Both the position numbers and the translations under genes were made by a program. This document shows positions 16,733-25,598 of a stretch of DNA of 64,000 nucleotides, in pieces. This stretch comes from Clostridia bacterium. GTDB lineage: Bacteria; Bacillota; Clostridia; TANB77; CAG-508. The notes beneath the pieces were generated by a model that ran no database searches, was not told the DNA's origin, and saw only the letters and a program-made list of their open reading frames with translations. How positions within the stretch are numbered: the stretch's first letter is position 1; every line of letters begins with the position of its first letter. The stretch is taken from the NCBI GenBank assembly GCA_900752335.1, contig CAADUZ010000007.1, positions 1-64,000 of the forward strand. Direction: 5' to 3'.

Positions 16733-18169
16733 TTATTCTACTTTTAGTATTCCACCTATTGTTTTGTTCATATCTGAACGTTGTCCATCAAGTATTGATG
16801 CACCACCTGCAATAGCTATTAATTCTCCTTTTTCAAGTATTCCTACTTGTTTTGCTTTTTCAACACCTGCTTGTAGCATATCGTCTATGTTGTCCTTATG
16901 TTCTACAAGTATTGGGTTTACATTACATACTAATGCTAATTGTTTGCTAACTTCTTCATTAGCTGTTATTGCATATATTGGGCATTTTGGCATAAATCCT
17001 GCTAGATTCATTGCTGTTCTTCCTGTATCTGTATATGCAAATATTGCTTTAGTATCTAAATGCATTGCTGTCATGCATGTTGAATAGTTTAAGTTAAATT
17101 CATAATCCTTTTCTAATATTGGGAATTCTCTGTTTTTAAATCTCTTCCAATATTTTATAGAGCTTTCTATTGCTCTTGCTATTTTATCCATTGTTTGTAC
17201 GCATTCTATTGGATATTTTCCTGCTGCTGATTCTGCTGATAGCATTATTGCACTTGTTTGGTCGTATATAGCATTTGCAACGTCACTTACTTCTGCTCTT
17301 GTTGGACGTGGGTTGTTTACCATTGATTCTAGCATTTGTGTTGCTGTTACAACTATTTTTCCTGCTTCATTACATTTTTTAATAAATTCTTTTTGTCTTA
17401 TTGGAACTTCTTCCATTGGTATTTCAACACCTAAATCTCCTCTGGCAACCATTATACCGTCAGATGCTTCAAGTATTGCATCAAAGTTATCAATACCTTC
17501 TCTGTTTTCTATTTTTGAAATAACTTTTATGTATTCTCCACCATTTTCTTTTAGAACTTTCTTAATATTTATTACGTCTTCTGCTCTTCTTATGAATGAT
17601 GCTGCTATGTAATCAAATCCATTTTTTATACCAAATAGTATGTCTGATTTGTCTTTATCTGTCATACTTGGTAATTGTATTTTTGAGTTTGGTATATTTA
17701 TACTCTTTTTATTTGATAATTTTCCACCATTTGCAACTTTACATACAACGTCTTTTCCGTCGATTTTTTCAACGATAACTTCAATTAATCCATCATTGAT
17801 AAGTATTCTTGTTCCTGGTGTTACTTCATTGTATAGATTCTTGTATGATACTGATACTTTTGTATTATCTCCATCTACATCTTCGTTTAGAAGTGTAAAT
17901 GTATCTCCTTCTTTTAAATATGCTTCTCCTGTAGCAAATTTTCCTATTCTTATTTCTGGTCCTTTTGTGTCAAGAAGCATTGCAACAGGTAAACCTACTG
18001 CTTTTCTTGCGTTTTTAAAATTCTCGATTCTTGCTCCTTGTTCTTCATAATCTCCATGTGAGAAATTAAATCTAGCAACGTTCATTCCTGCCTTTATTAA
18101 TCCCTCCATCATTTTTTGGTCATCTACTGCTGGCCCTAAAGTACAAATAATTTTTGTTTTTCTTGGCAT
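16733..18169 (-). CDS. pyk: Pyruvate kinase
   Basis: 478 residues. TKIICTLGPA and ARFNFSHGD begin the barrel, LLDTKGPEIR enters the B domain, VISKIENREG holds the catalytic Lys, MVARGDLGVEIP the metal-binding region, and TATQMLESM follows. The enzyme makes ATP and pyruvate from PEP and ADP in the last step of glycolysis. It lacks the C-terminal PEP-utiliser-like domain found in Bacillus pyruvate kinases, ending after the allosteric C domain. The ATG follows AAAGGAAG. It is a single-gene unit between two hairpins. Confidence 0.97.
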   Translation of the reverse strand: MPRKTKIICTLGPAVDDQKMMEGLIKAGMNVARFNFSHGDYEEQGARIENFKNARKAVGLPVAMLLDTKGPEIRIGKFATGEAYLKEGDTFTLLNEDVDGDNTKVSVSYKNLYNEVTPGTRILINDGLIEVIVEKIDGKDVVCKVANGGKLSNKKSINIPNSKIQLPSMTDKDKSDILFGIKNGFDYIAASFIRRAEDVINIKKVLKENGGEYIKVISKIENREGIDNFDAILEASDGIMVARGDLGVEIPMEEVPIRQKEFIKKCNEAGKIVVTATQMLESMVNNPRPTRAEVSDVANAIYDQTSAIMLSAESAAGKYPIECVQTMDKIARAIESSIKYWKRFKNREFPILEKDYEFNLNYSTCMTAMHLDTKAIFAYTDTGRTAMNLAGFMPKCPIYAITANEEVSKQLALVCNVNPILVEHKDNIDDMLQAGVEKAKQVGILEKGELIAIAGGASILDGQRSDMNKTIGGILKVE

Positions 18170-18207
18170 ATAAAATCTTCCTTTCTATTTTTTTATAACG
18201 AACATAA

Positions 18208-18260
18208 TTGTATAAATATTAAATTAACATATGCCCTATGCTAATTTAATACTTATACAA
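18208..18260 (-). terminator. Long hairpin between the glycosyltransferase gene and pyk
   Basis: Segment 18208-18230 pairs with 18238-18260 over about 20 bp with three mismatches and a 7-nt loop. It lies just after the glycosyltransferase stop and before the pyk start. Confidence 0.6.
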
Positions 18261-18288
18261 TAAAACGACTTAAATATTATATCACATA

Positions 18289-19269
18289 TTATAACAAATT
18301 TCTAGGTTTATTTAAATTTTTATTTGTTTCTTTTGTTTCATTATATCTCTCTATAAAGTACAATGGTCTTCCTTTTGTTTCGTAGAAAGCTCTTCCTACA
18401 TATTCTCCTATTACACCTAGGAATATAAGCTGAATTCCGCCTAGGAATAATATTACAACCATTGTTGACGCATATCCAGGCACGTCCACTCCTGATACAA
18501 TAGTTTTAATAATTATGTATATCATGTATATAAAGCCTATGATAGAAACTAAAATTCCTACAAATGCAGACCATCTCAATGGTGAAGTTGTAAATGAAGT
18601 TATGCCGTCTATCGATAGATTTACAAGCTTTTTGTAATTCCATTTTGTTTTTCCTGCTGCACGTGGATCTCTGTCATATAAAATTTCTTTCTTGTTATAT
18701 CCTATCCAGCTAAATAGCCCTTTTGTATATCTTTGTGATTCCCTAATAGACTTTAAAGCTTCTACGCATCTTCTATCTAATAGCCTAAAGTCCCCAGTAT
18801 CTTTTTGAATTTGTATTTTTGTGAAAGCTTGTAATACTTTATAGTACATTGTAGAAGTAAACTTCTTTAAAAAGCTCTCTCCTTTTCTAGAACGTCTTTT
18901 AGCATAAACGTCATCATAACCTTCTTCCCAGTATTTAAGCATCTCTGGAATAAGCTCTGGTGGATCTTGCAAATCCGCATCAATTATAACTACTGCATCT
19001 CCATTGCAATAATCAAGCCCCGCTATCATAGCAGTTTCCTTTCCAAAATTTCTAGATAAGTTAAGATAACAAATTCTTTTATCTTTCTCCCTCAACTCTT
19101 GCATTATTTCTAAAGTTTTATCCTTACTTCCGTCATTTACTAATAGCACTTCAAAATCATATTTAGTATTTTCGTCCATTAATTTTTTTAGTCTATCATA
19201 TAACATATGTAATACTTCTTGTTCATTGTATGCTGGTACTAATATTGTTACTAACTTTTTTTCCTCCAT
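18289..19269 (-). CDS. Membrane-bound family 2 glycosyltransferase (DPM1/GtrB-like)
   Basis: 326 residues from the ATG at 19269, which follows AAGGAGG. A start 18 nt upstream is less likely. VTILVPAYNEQEVL is the nucleotide-binding strand, VIIDADLQDPPELI holds the DxD-type motif, and DTGDFRLLDRR is the acceptor-side motif of undecaprenyl-phosphate glycosyltransferases. Two C-terminal membrane helices (about 235-260 and 270-295) anchor it. It probably loads a sugar onto a polyprenyl carrier for wall or protein glycosylation. A dispersed repeat lies in its leader. Confidence 0.9.
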   Translation of the reverse strand: MEEKKLVTILVPAYNEQEVLHMLYDRLKKLMDENTKYDFEVLLVNDGSKDKTLEIMQELREKDKRICYLNLSRNFGKETAMIAGLDYCNGDAVVIIDADLQDPPELIPEMLKYWEEGYDDVYAKRRSRKGESFLKKFTSTMYYKVLQAFTKIQIQKDTGDFRLLDRRCVEALKSIRESQRYTKGLFSWIGYNKKEILYDRDPRAAGKTKWNYKKLVNLSIDGITSFTTSPLRWSAFVGILVSIIGFIYMIYIIIKTIVSGVDVPGYASTMVVILFLGGIQLIFLGVIGEYVGRAFYETKGRPLYFIERYNETKETNKNLNKPRNLL

Positions 19270-19280
19270 TTTATTCCTCC

Positions 19281-19336
19281 TTGTCACTTTGGTTCCTGTC
19301 TACCCACGTGCCACTTTTGTCACCTTTGGAGACAGG
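19281..19336 (-). repeat. Dispersed palindromic repeat, family A copy 1
   Basis: This 56-bp element has CCTGTCT (19295-19301) and AGACAGG (19330-19336) as outer arms and contains GGTGACAAAAGTGGCAC on the minus strand. A second copy with about 80% identity lies at 43284-43337 in the other orientation. It is placed in the leader of the glycosyltransferase gene, next to its RBS. Confidence 0.75.
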
Positions 19337-19455
19337 TTAAAATTTAAAGTAAAAAACTATTTCTTTAAATTGTGCTGCTTAAGCGTTTTAATCTTTTTAG
19401 CATTTATATCTTATCACAATCTAAAGAAATAGTAAATATACCTAATTTATTTTTA

Positions 19456-20301
19456 TTATTTGCTTATTTTTATATTGTTAAGTGTTTTATATGTTTGGCA
19501 TATGTTGCAAGAAGTGCAAATTCTTATTCTGTTTTCAAATATTAGTTTTAATGTGTTTATGAATTCGTCTTCTTCTGTTATAATGTGGATTTCTATCTTT
19601 CGTGGTAATAGACTCAATAAAGTGTTTAATGCTATATCGTTTGACGAAAAGGTTATATCTGATAAATATTTTGCATTGTTTAGGTTGCAGTCTATTTGGA
19701 TTATATTTTTGTCTTTGTCTAGTAATATTGATTCTCCATTTATATATATCAAGTGTAACATGTCTGTTTTCGAGTCTGTAGAGTTTACATATACTTTTAG
19801 AAGGCTTATAAATTCTCTATATTCTTTTTCTATTATATATTTGTTTACTGCCATATCCACTATATTATCCAAAATTTTGATATATTCGTTTATTCTAAAG
19901 TTTGCTATTCCTTCTAATGCAATGTTTCTATGCTCTTCCATGTATTTTTTTACGCTATTAAATACAGTTTCGTTAATTTCTTCCATTTCTTGTTTTATAA
20001 ACTCACTGCAGTCTTCTAGTATTATTCTTCTTTCCATTTCGTCAAAGTAAAAATAGTTTACGTTTATTATTCGTTTTAATATTTTTTCTTGATAAAATTT
20101 TATTATTGCTTCTGTAACTATATTCGCAACTATGTTTTCAAATTTTTCTACATTATTTTCTTTGTAATGCAAAATAACATTTTCGTATATTTTAAAAGAT
20201 TTATTGCAATAATATATATTAGGAAGGTCTAATTTTGAAATTTTGTTTAGTAGATATTCTATTATTTTTTCGTTATCCGTTTTTATACAATACGATTTCA
20301 T
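19456..20301 (-). CDS. ytxC: YtxC-like sporulation protein
   Basis: 281 residues. The overall layout matches the YtxC family: an N-terminal alpha/beta segment, a central helical part (IVANIVTEAIIKFYQEKIL, RINVNYFYF-type segment, RRIILEDCSEFI), and a C-terminal region ending in two conserved Cys (IRICTSCNICQTY). There is no signal peptide or membrane segment. YtxC is found only in spore formers, and its role is poorly known. It is a single gene downstream of the rhodanese gene. Confidence 0.8.
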   Translation of the reverse strand: MKSYCIKTDNEKIIEYLLNKISKLDLPNIYYCNKSFKIYENVILHYKENNVEKFENIVANIVTEAIIKFYQEKILKRIINVNYFYFDEMERRIILEDCSEFIKQEMEEINETVFNSVKKYMEEHRNIALEGIANFRINEYIKILDNIVDMAVNKYIIEKEYREFISLLKVYVNSTDSKTDMLHLIYINGESILLDKDKNIIQIDCNLNNAKYLSDITFSSNDIALNTLLSLLPRKIEIHIITEEDEFINTLKLIFENRIRICTSCNICQTYKTLNNIKISK

Positions 20302-20396
20302 TTAATGTTCCCCTTTCTTTACTTAATAAATATTATCTACTAAATCGTCATTAGATATACATATTTTATTCTATTTTTTCGAAATAGTGCTTGTAA

Positions 20397-20732
20397 CTAC
20401 CTAATCCAAATTTTGTCAATTCCTTCTTTTAGATTATATACTTCTGTGTATCCTAATTTTTCTAATATGTTTTTTGCCTTTTTGCTTCTGCTTCCACTTG
20501 AGCAGTATAGTATGATTGTTTCATTTTTATCTTTCACCTTTTTTTGTATTTCGTTTTCTATATTATATACTGGTATGTTAATAGCTCCATCCAAGTGTCC
20601 TTCCTCGTATTCTTGTCCACTTCTTACGTCTATCAAATATATTGCTTTGTTTCTCATAAGCTCTTTTAAATCATCATATGAGATATTGTTATTAGCACTT
20701 CTATTCCAAACTCGTTTTAAAAAATTAACCAT
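20397..20732 (-). CDS. Rhodanese-like domain protein
   Basis: 111 residues, a single rhodanese domain. LMRNKAIYLIDVRSGQEYEE and HLDGAINIPVYNI are the family entry motifs, and IILYCSSGSRSKKA holds the active-site Cys in a six-residue loop. The C-terminus YTEVYNLKEGIDKI is typical. The protein carries sulfur or persulfide between partners in the cytoplasm, and the partner is not evident here. A terminator separates it from the SecF-like gene upstream. Confidence 0.9.
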   Translation of the reverse strand: MVNFLKRVWNRSANNNISYDDLKELMRNKAIYLIDVRSGQEYEEGHLDGAINIPVYNIENEIQKKVKDKNETIILYCSSGSRSKKAKNILEKLGYTEVYNLKEGIDKIWIR

Positions 20733-20785
20733 TTCCTATCACCTCTCGCGTACAATTCGTACACGTTTATTGTTATACTAGTGCA

Positions 20786-20832
20786 TAAAAATAGCACCAC
20801 TAATATATTATATTAATGATGCTATTTTTTGG
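20786..20832 (-). terminator. Terminator of the secDF-like operon
   Basis: AAAAATAGC and GCTATTTTT form the base of an imperfect 18-bp stem (20787-20806 with 20812-20829). It lies just past the SecF-like stop at 20843, with an oligo-T tail on the minus strand. Confidence 0.7.
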
Positions 20833-20842
20833 TTATATAATT

Positions 20843-21505
20843 TTATTTTTTCTTTTTGCTTTCTAAAAATTTTGTAGCTAATTTCTTTTCGCTTGTAAAG
20901 CCTAGTACTGCTATAACTACAACTAATAGTAGTAAGCCTACTGGAATAACTGCTCTATTTATAGGGAATCTTGCTATTGCTAAAATGCTTAAATATGCTA
21001 ATTCTACAGCTGATATTGATAGTATATATGTAAGTAGCATTTTTATTATTCCTAGTTTTCTATAGCGAATTCCAACAAATACTAGAATACATATCATGCT
21101 TATTCCCAATGTAACTGCATATGGTATAACCATGCTTGATAAATTTACTTTTGGGTTGTGCCTAATATCTATATCTTCGCTTTTTAATTCTGTCCCGTAT
21201 TTTTCATTTAGTTTGTTAGTAAGCTCTTCTACTTTAGAGTTTAGCTCGTCATCTGTTCTTGTGTCAGCTAATGTTACACAAAACATATCGTCAAACAATT
21301 CTATTTTTTGGATTATTGTTCTTTCATTTGGAAATACTTCACTTACTATTTGCTTTATATCATTTTCTTCAAATACTTTTGCTAAATATACGTCTATTTC
21401 AACATTTTTGCTGTACACTATATCTGCTTTTAAGCCAACTGTCCCAATAACTACAATTCCTGCAATTATGATACATATTAAAATTGCATATACTACTTTT
21501 TTCAT
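20843..21505 (-). CDS. secF: Divergent, shortened SecF-like membrane protein
   Basis: 220 residues against about 300 in usual SecF. One N-terminal membrane helix, an extracellular domain of about 95 residues (KNVEIDVYLAKVFEENDIKQ onward), and three further helices (about 127-147, 153-178 and 186-203) are seen. The signature of SecF helix 4 (the YSxNDT/VVFDRIRE motif) is missing, and two membrane helices are lacking. The assignment rests mainly on the SecD-like gene 20 nt upstream and on the topology. The C-terminus ends in a Lys-rich tail. Confidence 0.55.
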   Translation of the reverse strand: MKKVVYAILICIIIAGIVVIGTVGLKADIVYSKNVEIDVYLAKVFEENDIKQIVSEVFPNERTIIQKIELFDDMFCVTLADTRTDDELNSKVEELTNKLNEKYGTELKSEDIDIRHNPKVNLSSMVIPYAVTLGISMICILVFVGIRYRKLGIIKMLLTYILSISAVELAYLSILAIARFPINRAVIPVGLLLLVVVIAVLGFTSEKKLATKFLESKKKK

Positions 21506-21525
21506 TTTTATTGTCCTTCCTTATA

Positions 21526-22863
21526 TTATTTTTTTACACTATTTAAAACTAATACTTTTGTAATACTAATATTGTATAATATCATTATTAGTATTGCCCA
21601 AAATGTTACAGTTCCAAAGCTAAATGTTGGCATCCATGCTGCAAAGCATAATACTATTCCTATTATTAGCACTGGCACAAGCACAAATATTATAGATAAA
21701 ATTGCTTTGTTGAATGCTGTTTTCCATTCTGCTGTGTCTGCCTTGCTTAATGTATTTAGTAAATATGCTAAAAGTATATAGTTTAATAGCATTGATGCTA
21801 CTATAGCGCATATTCCTTCTAGTGTAATTACTATATTAAATATTCTTAATGCTAGTAATACTATTGCTACATATCCTATAAATGATACTATTGCAGCTAA
21901 ACCTAGTTTTTTGTATTTTATTATTAATACTATAAATCCTATTACTAATATTACAGCAAGAACTATTCCTGGCACGATTGTGTCTTCTAGGCTTAAATCT
22001 GACTGTATAAATCTATTTTGGTCTGATTCATATTCAAGTGGTAATGGCCCGTTGTTTATTAGTATTGCTATGTTTGATGCTTGTTGCATATATGTGTTTA
22101 GTGTAGTATTGTCAGTTGCTGTTCCCATATTTATAGGTAATATTCCATCTGCTAATTCGTCTGCAAAACTTGTAGATAGCATTGTGCTTCCATCCATTTT
22201 CAATTCTACTTGTTTTTCAGTTTCTTCGCCTTCTTCATTAGTTGTAGTTACATATGTAGTAGATATTTCTCTTAATTTTTCTTTTGAATCCTTATTAAAT
22301 TCTATACTTAAATATACACTTGTTCCTGTAGAAGCTGAAGCGTATCCTACTTTTGCCTCTTTTATATTTGAATTATCTAGCAACACTTCTCCTGTTTCAG
22401 CATCTTCTATTGTAAATTCTCCTGTAGTAGTTAAAAATTGTGATGCTATATCTGTCATGCTGTCTTCAGGTAATTGCACTGTGACGCTTCCACTCTCTTC
22501 GTCTAATCTTACTAGATATTCTTTTATTTCCAAATCTTTTAATCTTGCTTTTATTAAGTCTTTCGCTTTTTCATAATTTTCTTTTGTTAAATCTTCCTCA
22601 TTATTTACTGGTACTTCTTCGCTTTTACCATCTTCTGCTTCAGTAGTTACTACGTTTCCTTCTGCATCATAATATATTGTTTCTTTTTCGTCACTTACTG
22701 CTACCGTAATTGCTCTATATCCTTCTAAATCCATGCCTAGCTCATATTCAGGTACTAGATTTTTCATGAATTTTGTATCTTGCACAAAAAGTCCTGCGAA
22801 AGATATAATTGATAATAAAATAATTAATAAAGTAATTAGTGCGATTGTTAATCTTCTATTCAT
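21526..22863 (-). CDS. secD: Divergent SecD-like protein-export membrane subunit
   Basis: 445 residues. Helix 1, then LVPEYELGMDLEGYRAITVA, matches the start of the SecD P1 domain (GLDLxGG is degenerate here). SQFLTTTGEFTIEDAETGEV is the conserved P1 head motif, and about five more helices follow. SecDF pulls exported proteins through SecYEG using the proton gradient. The helix that should carry the proton-relay Asp (GxxVDANVxI in most SecD) instead reads IVASMLLNYILLAYL, without an Asp. The gene follows the HD-hydrolase gene, a common Clostridia order. Confidence 0.78.
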   Translation of the reverse strand: MNRRLTIALITLLIILLSIISFAGLFVQDTKFMKNLVPEYELGMDLEGYRAITVAVSDEKETIYYDAEGNVVTTEAEDGKSEEVPVNNEEDLTKENYEKAKDLIKARLKDLEIKEYLVRLDEESGSVTVQLPEDSMTDIASQFLTTTGEFTIEDAETGEVLLDNSNIKEAKVGYASASTGTSVYLSIEFNKDSKEKLREISTTYVTTTNEEGEETEKQVELKMDGSTMLSTSFADELADGILPINMGTATDNTTLNTYMQQASNIAILINNGPLPLEYESDQNRFIQSDLSLEDTIVPGIVLAVILVIGFIVLIIKYKKLGLAAIVSFIGYVAIVLLALRIFNIVITLEGICAIVASMLLNYILLAYLLNTLSKADTAEWKTAFNKAILSIIFVLVPVLIIGIVLCFAAWMPTFSFGTVTFWAILIMILYNISITKVLVLNSVKK

Positions 22864-22897
22864 TTTGTAACATTTCCTTTCTTAATATAAATTTAAA

Positions 22898-23557
22898 TTA
22901 TAAAAGTTTTGTGTCATTAATAATTAACTCAAACCAAATTCCTAAATATTTTGCTGCATGTTTACTCATCATTGTTCTGTCCATGAATATTTCAAAATAG
23001 TCTAAAACAGGCGATATTTTAGTGTCTATGGTTAAGTTCAATGTAGCTTTTCTTTCTTCTTTGCTTATTGTAAAATCTGCATTTGTAACAGCATAGTTTA
23101 CTTTGTCGTGCTTGTCAAATGTTGAAATATTTTTATTCACTACTCTTGACCTATGCACATCCGACTTATCTGCAAGAATTAAAGCTGCTGAAATATCACT
23201 TACTGCTGTGCCACTCTGTTCGTCGTGGTTTCCTATTGCCATCATTATTTCTGTTCTTTTCTCTGCATCCATTCCCATGCCTTTTAGTATTTGATATGCT
23301 AGTATTGCACCTGTATGAGCATGGTCAACTCTGTTTACACAGTTACCTATATCATGCATATATCCTGCAATTTTTGCAAGTTCTATTCTGTCTTCTGGGT
23401 ATCCTAATGTTTCTAATACTGATGCAGCTCTATTTGAAACCATTGTAACATGCCTTACAGAATGCTCTGTATATCCTAGTGCATTTAGTTGCTTTTGTGA
23501 GCCTTCAACTAATGCCTTTACTTCAATATTGTTTTTAACGTCCTCGAATGTTATCAT
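22898..23557 (-). CDS. HD domain phosphohydrolase
   Basis: 219 residues. HSVRHVTMVS, GYMHDIGN (the HD pair), HAHTGAILAY, IGNHDEQSG and LILADKSDVHR supply the metal-binding His/Asp set of the HD superfamily. It probably hydrolyses a nucleotide or cyclic nucleotide, and the substrate is unknown. Genes of this type sit beside secD in many Clostridia. It is 34 nt upstream of secD and in the same direction, so co-transcription is likely. Confidence 0.88.
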   Translation of the reverse strand: MITFEDVKNNIEVKALVEGSQKQLNALGYTEHSVRHVTMVSNRAASVLETLGYPEDRIELAKIAGYMHDIGNCVNRVDHAHTGAILAYQILKGMGMDAEKRTEIMMAIGNHDEQSGTAVSDISAALILADKSDVHRSRVVNKNISTFDKHDKVNYAVTNADFTISKEERKATLNLTIDTKISPVLDYFEIFMDRTMMSKHAAKYLGIWFELIINDTKLL

Positions 23558-23641
23558 ATTGCCTCCATTTTTATTTTAGATACTATATGATTTTATCCCA
23601 AAAGAATAAAAATATCAACTGTTTTAGGTAAATTTTTTGTA

Positions 23642-23692
23642 AAAAATAGGTTTCGAAGTAAACTATTTTGTTTATCTTCAAAACCTATTTTT
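23642..23692 (-). terminator. Terminator of the pseudopilin/secreted-protein operon
   Basis: AAAAATAGGTTT (23642-23653) pairs perfectly with AAACCTATTTTT (23681-23692), extended inward by GAAG/CTTC. On the minus strand T residues follow. It lies 3 nt past the stop of the frameshifted secreted-protein gene. Confidence 0.85.
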
Positions 23693-23694
23693 AA

Positions 23695-24364
23695 TTATAC
23701 TAATGTTAATTTCCCACTACTATCTATACTTATATTAACTCCCCAATGTTGCACTGCTGCGTCTACTGCATTACCCGCCTGTATTGCTTGCGCTTCTATT
23801 TTAATATAAAAAAAGTGGTTATCATATTTATTAGCAATACTTACATTATTTCCGTTTTTTGATACTTCATATTCATTTTGCAGATTAGAATTTATCCTAA
23901 TAGAATCAATAACAGAAGGCGTTTCTTCTCCAGTTGATAAAATGTTTTCATAATATACAGTTAAGCTAGTAGGTGTACTGGCAGTTTCATCTATAAACCA
24001 ACCACTATCTTCATTAATGTTTACTTCTATAAAATCTGGATTTAAACTGTGGTCTTGTGGATTATTACTGTCGGTCCAATATTTTGTTATTACTATTCTT
24101 ATATATGAGTCTATTGAGTTTTGATTAGAAAGTACACTAATATTTTCACTATATTTTTTTCCTATTTTCAGGTTTTCATCACTTCCGTGGTATTCCTGTT
24201 AGTATCGTTCCATTCTCTTCTATTGTTTTTCCATTTTCCAATAATGATACACTTAATGTTGAAATATTTACAGCAGCTGAAATATTTATATTTATTAAAA
24301 TCGTTACTGATAGAATTACTATAATTACCATTATTACTAATAGGTTTATTATATATTTCTTCAT
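23695..24364 (-). pseudogene. Secreted TasA/camelysin-like protein gene, broken by a +1 frameshift
   Basis: Frame one gives 61 residues: a signal anchor (INLLVIMVIIVILSVTILIN) and SLLENGKTIEENGTILTGIP, then two stops near 24179. The next frame continues without a gap as GSDENLKIGKKYSENISVLS, then YIRIVITKYWTD, and runs to a stop at 23695, giving about 220 residues in all. One extra base near 24185 explains the break. The SYIRIVITKYW-type core is common in small secreted Clostridia proteins found near SipW-like or pilin genes. It may be a true pseudogene, phase variation or an assembly error. Confidence 0.75.
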
Positions 24365-24382
24365 CTTATTTCCTCCTTTACA

Positions 24383-24838
24383 CTATATTTCTAGGGTATA
24401 ATCCCAGTTGCATTCTGCATTTCCGCTTTCGCTATAAAGAGCATTACAATATTCTCCAATGCATATTATGGTCAAATTTTTATTTATTGAAATTTCTGTT
24501 GTGCTATTACCTGGATTCAAAGGATTTTTATAATATATATATCCATCATCCTTTCTTTCCCAATTACCATCAAGAATTATCATACTATCTTCTAGCCCAA
24601 TTCCAAATACTTTTATTCTTACAAAGCATTCACTATTTCCAGTATTAGTTACTTTAAAATACTGCGTGTTACTCTCTTCACGTTTTTCTATAGTTGCTTG
24701 TGGCATACCAAATAATACTTGTACTTTTCCCGATGCTATTATTTTTTGACCATAATACGCTTGTACATTTCCTGTTAATAACAAAATTGTAAATATCATT
24801 ATTATTAGAATAAAATTAAATTTATTTTTTATTTTCAT
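24383..24838 (-). CDS. Small secreted protein, partner of the pseudopilin-like gene
   Basis: 151 residues. The signal peptide FILIIMIFTILLLTGNVQAYY probably ends at AQA-like residues 24-29. The mature part (YFKVTNTGNSECFVRIKVFG, ILDGNWERKDDGYIYYKNPL, NPGNSTTEISI) resembles the all-beta core of TasA/camelysin-type secreted proteins. The ending IICIGEYCNALYSESGNAEC adds three Cys. It lies between a pseudopilin-like gene and the frameshifted paralogue-like gene, so all three probably form one surface fibre or pilus-associated set. Confidence 0.7.
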   Translation of the reverse strand: MKIKNKFNFILIIMIFTILLLTGNVQAYYGQKIIASGKVQVLFGMPQATIEKREESNTQYFKVTNTGNSECFVRIKVFGIGLEDSMIILDGNWERKDDGYIYYKNPLNPGNSTTEISINKNLTIICIGEYCNALYSESGNAECNWDYTLEI

Positions 24839-24853
24839 ATTTTCTATTACCTC

Positions 24854-25435
24854 CTATGCAATTCCACTATTTCCTATAATTTTTCCGTTATATTCGTATT
24901 TAAATTCAACCGTTTTGCTTTCTGTTTCATTAAATTCAATAGTTTGTGTATTTTCACTTAATAAATCATAATTTGGGCTATAATATATAGGTGTTATTGT
25001 TAATGCTGTTCCAGTTGGTATTCCTCTAACATTTGTGTTGTTATCATTAACCCCCGATTTTGTTACATTTACCATTAACATATTCTCATAGACTTTTTCT
25101 CCATCTTTTGTTCCAGTAATACTATATATTATTGGAAATTCGCCTAAACTTTCATTATATGTTACTATATTAGACTGTATACTAATATTATATTCTTTAT
25201 CTTCTGCTAGTATATCGTCATATTCTGATAACAAACTATTTAGTGCCTTTTGCTCTTCTAGTGCTGCTTGTTCCGTCAAGTTTTTTGCTTGTTGTGCTCT
25301 GTCCACCAGTCCTCCTTCTCCTAGCACTACATTTAAGCTTACTGTTGCCAAAATTATTAATATTACTACTGTTATTACTAGTGCTATTAATGTTATACCT
25401 TCTACTTTTTCTTTAATGTCTTTGTTCCTAATCAT
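24854..25435 (-). CDS. Pseudopilin-like protein with prepilin cleavage site
   Basis: 193 residues. GITLIALVITVVILIILATV at 13-32 is a type IV prepilin N-terminal helix, preceded by a basic leader with the Gly cleavage site. EGGLVDRAQQAKNLTEQAAL follows, a stretch shared almost exactly with the pseudopilin-FGE fusion at 35309-36502. The C-terminal part is a beta-rich domain. No prepilin peptidase or assembly ATPase is in the window. RBS GGGAGG precedes the ATG. It heads the operon with two secreted proteins. Confidence 0.8.
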   Translation of the reverse strand: MIRNKDIKEKVEGITLIALVITVVILIILATVSLNVVLGEGGLVDRAQQAKNLTEQAALEEQKALNSLLSEYDDILAEDKEYNISIQSNIVTYNESLGEFPIIYSITGTKDGEKVYENMLMVNVTKSGVNDNNTNVRGIPTGTALTITPIYYSPNYDLLSENTQTIEFNETESKTVEFKYEYNGKIIGNSGIA

Positions 25436-25498
25436 TATTCATTTCCTCCCTATGTTTTATTTATATATTTTTAAAATTAATATCTAAATTTTTGCACA

Positions 25499-25545
25499 CA
25501 AAAAGGACAGACTATATACCTTACTTGGCATATAATCCGCCCTTA
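25499..25545 (-). terminator. Rho-independent terminator of the micro-gene unit
   Basis: 25503-25520 pairs with 25527-25544 over 18 bp when read as minus-strand RNA (four G-U pairs), with loop AAGTAA, followed by TTTTTGTG. The stem pairs well only as minus-strand RNA, which fixes the direction. Confidence 0.85.
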
Positions 25546-25598
25546 TATTATGTATTTTTATATTTAATTTTTTTGCACAATTAATAAAGCTTAATTCA

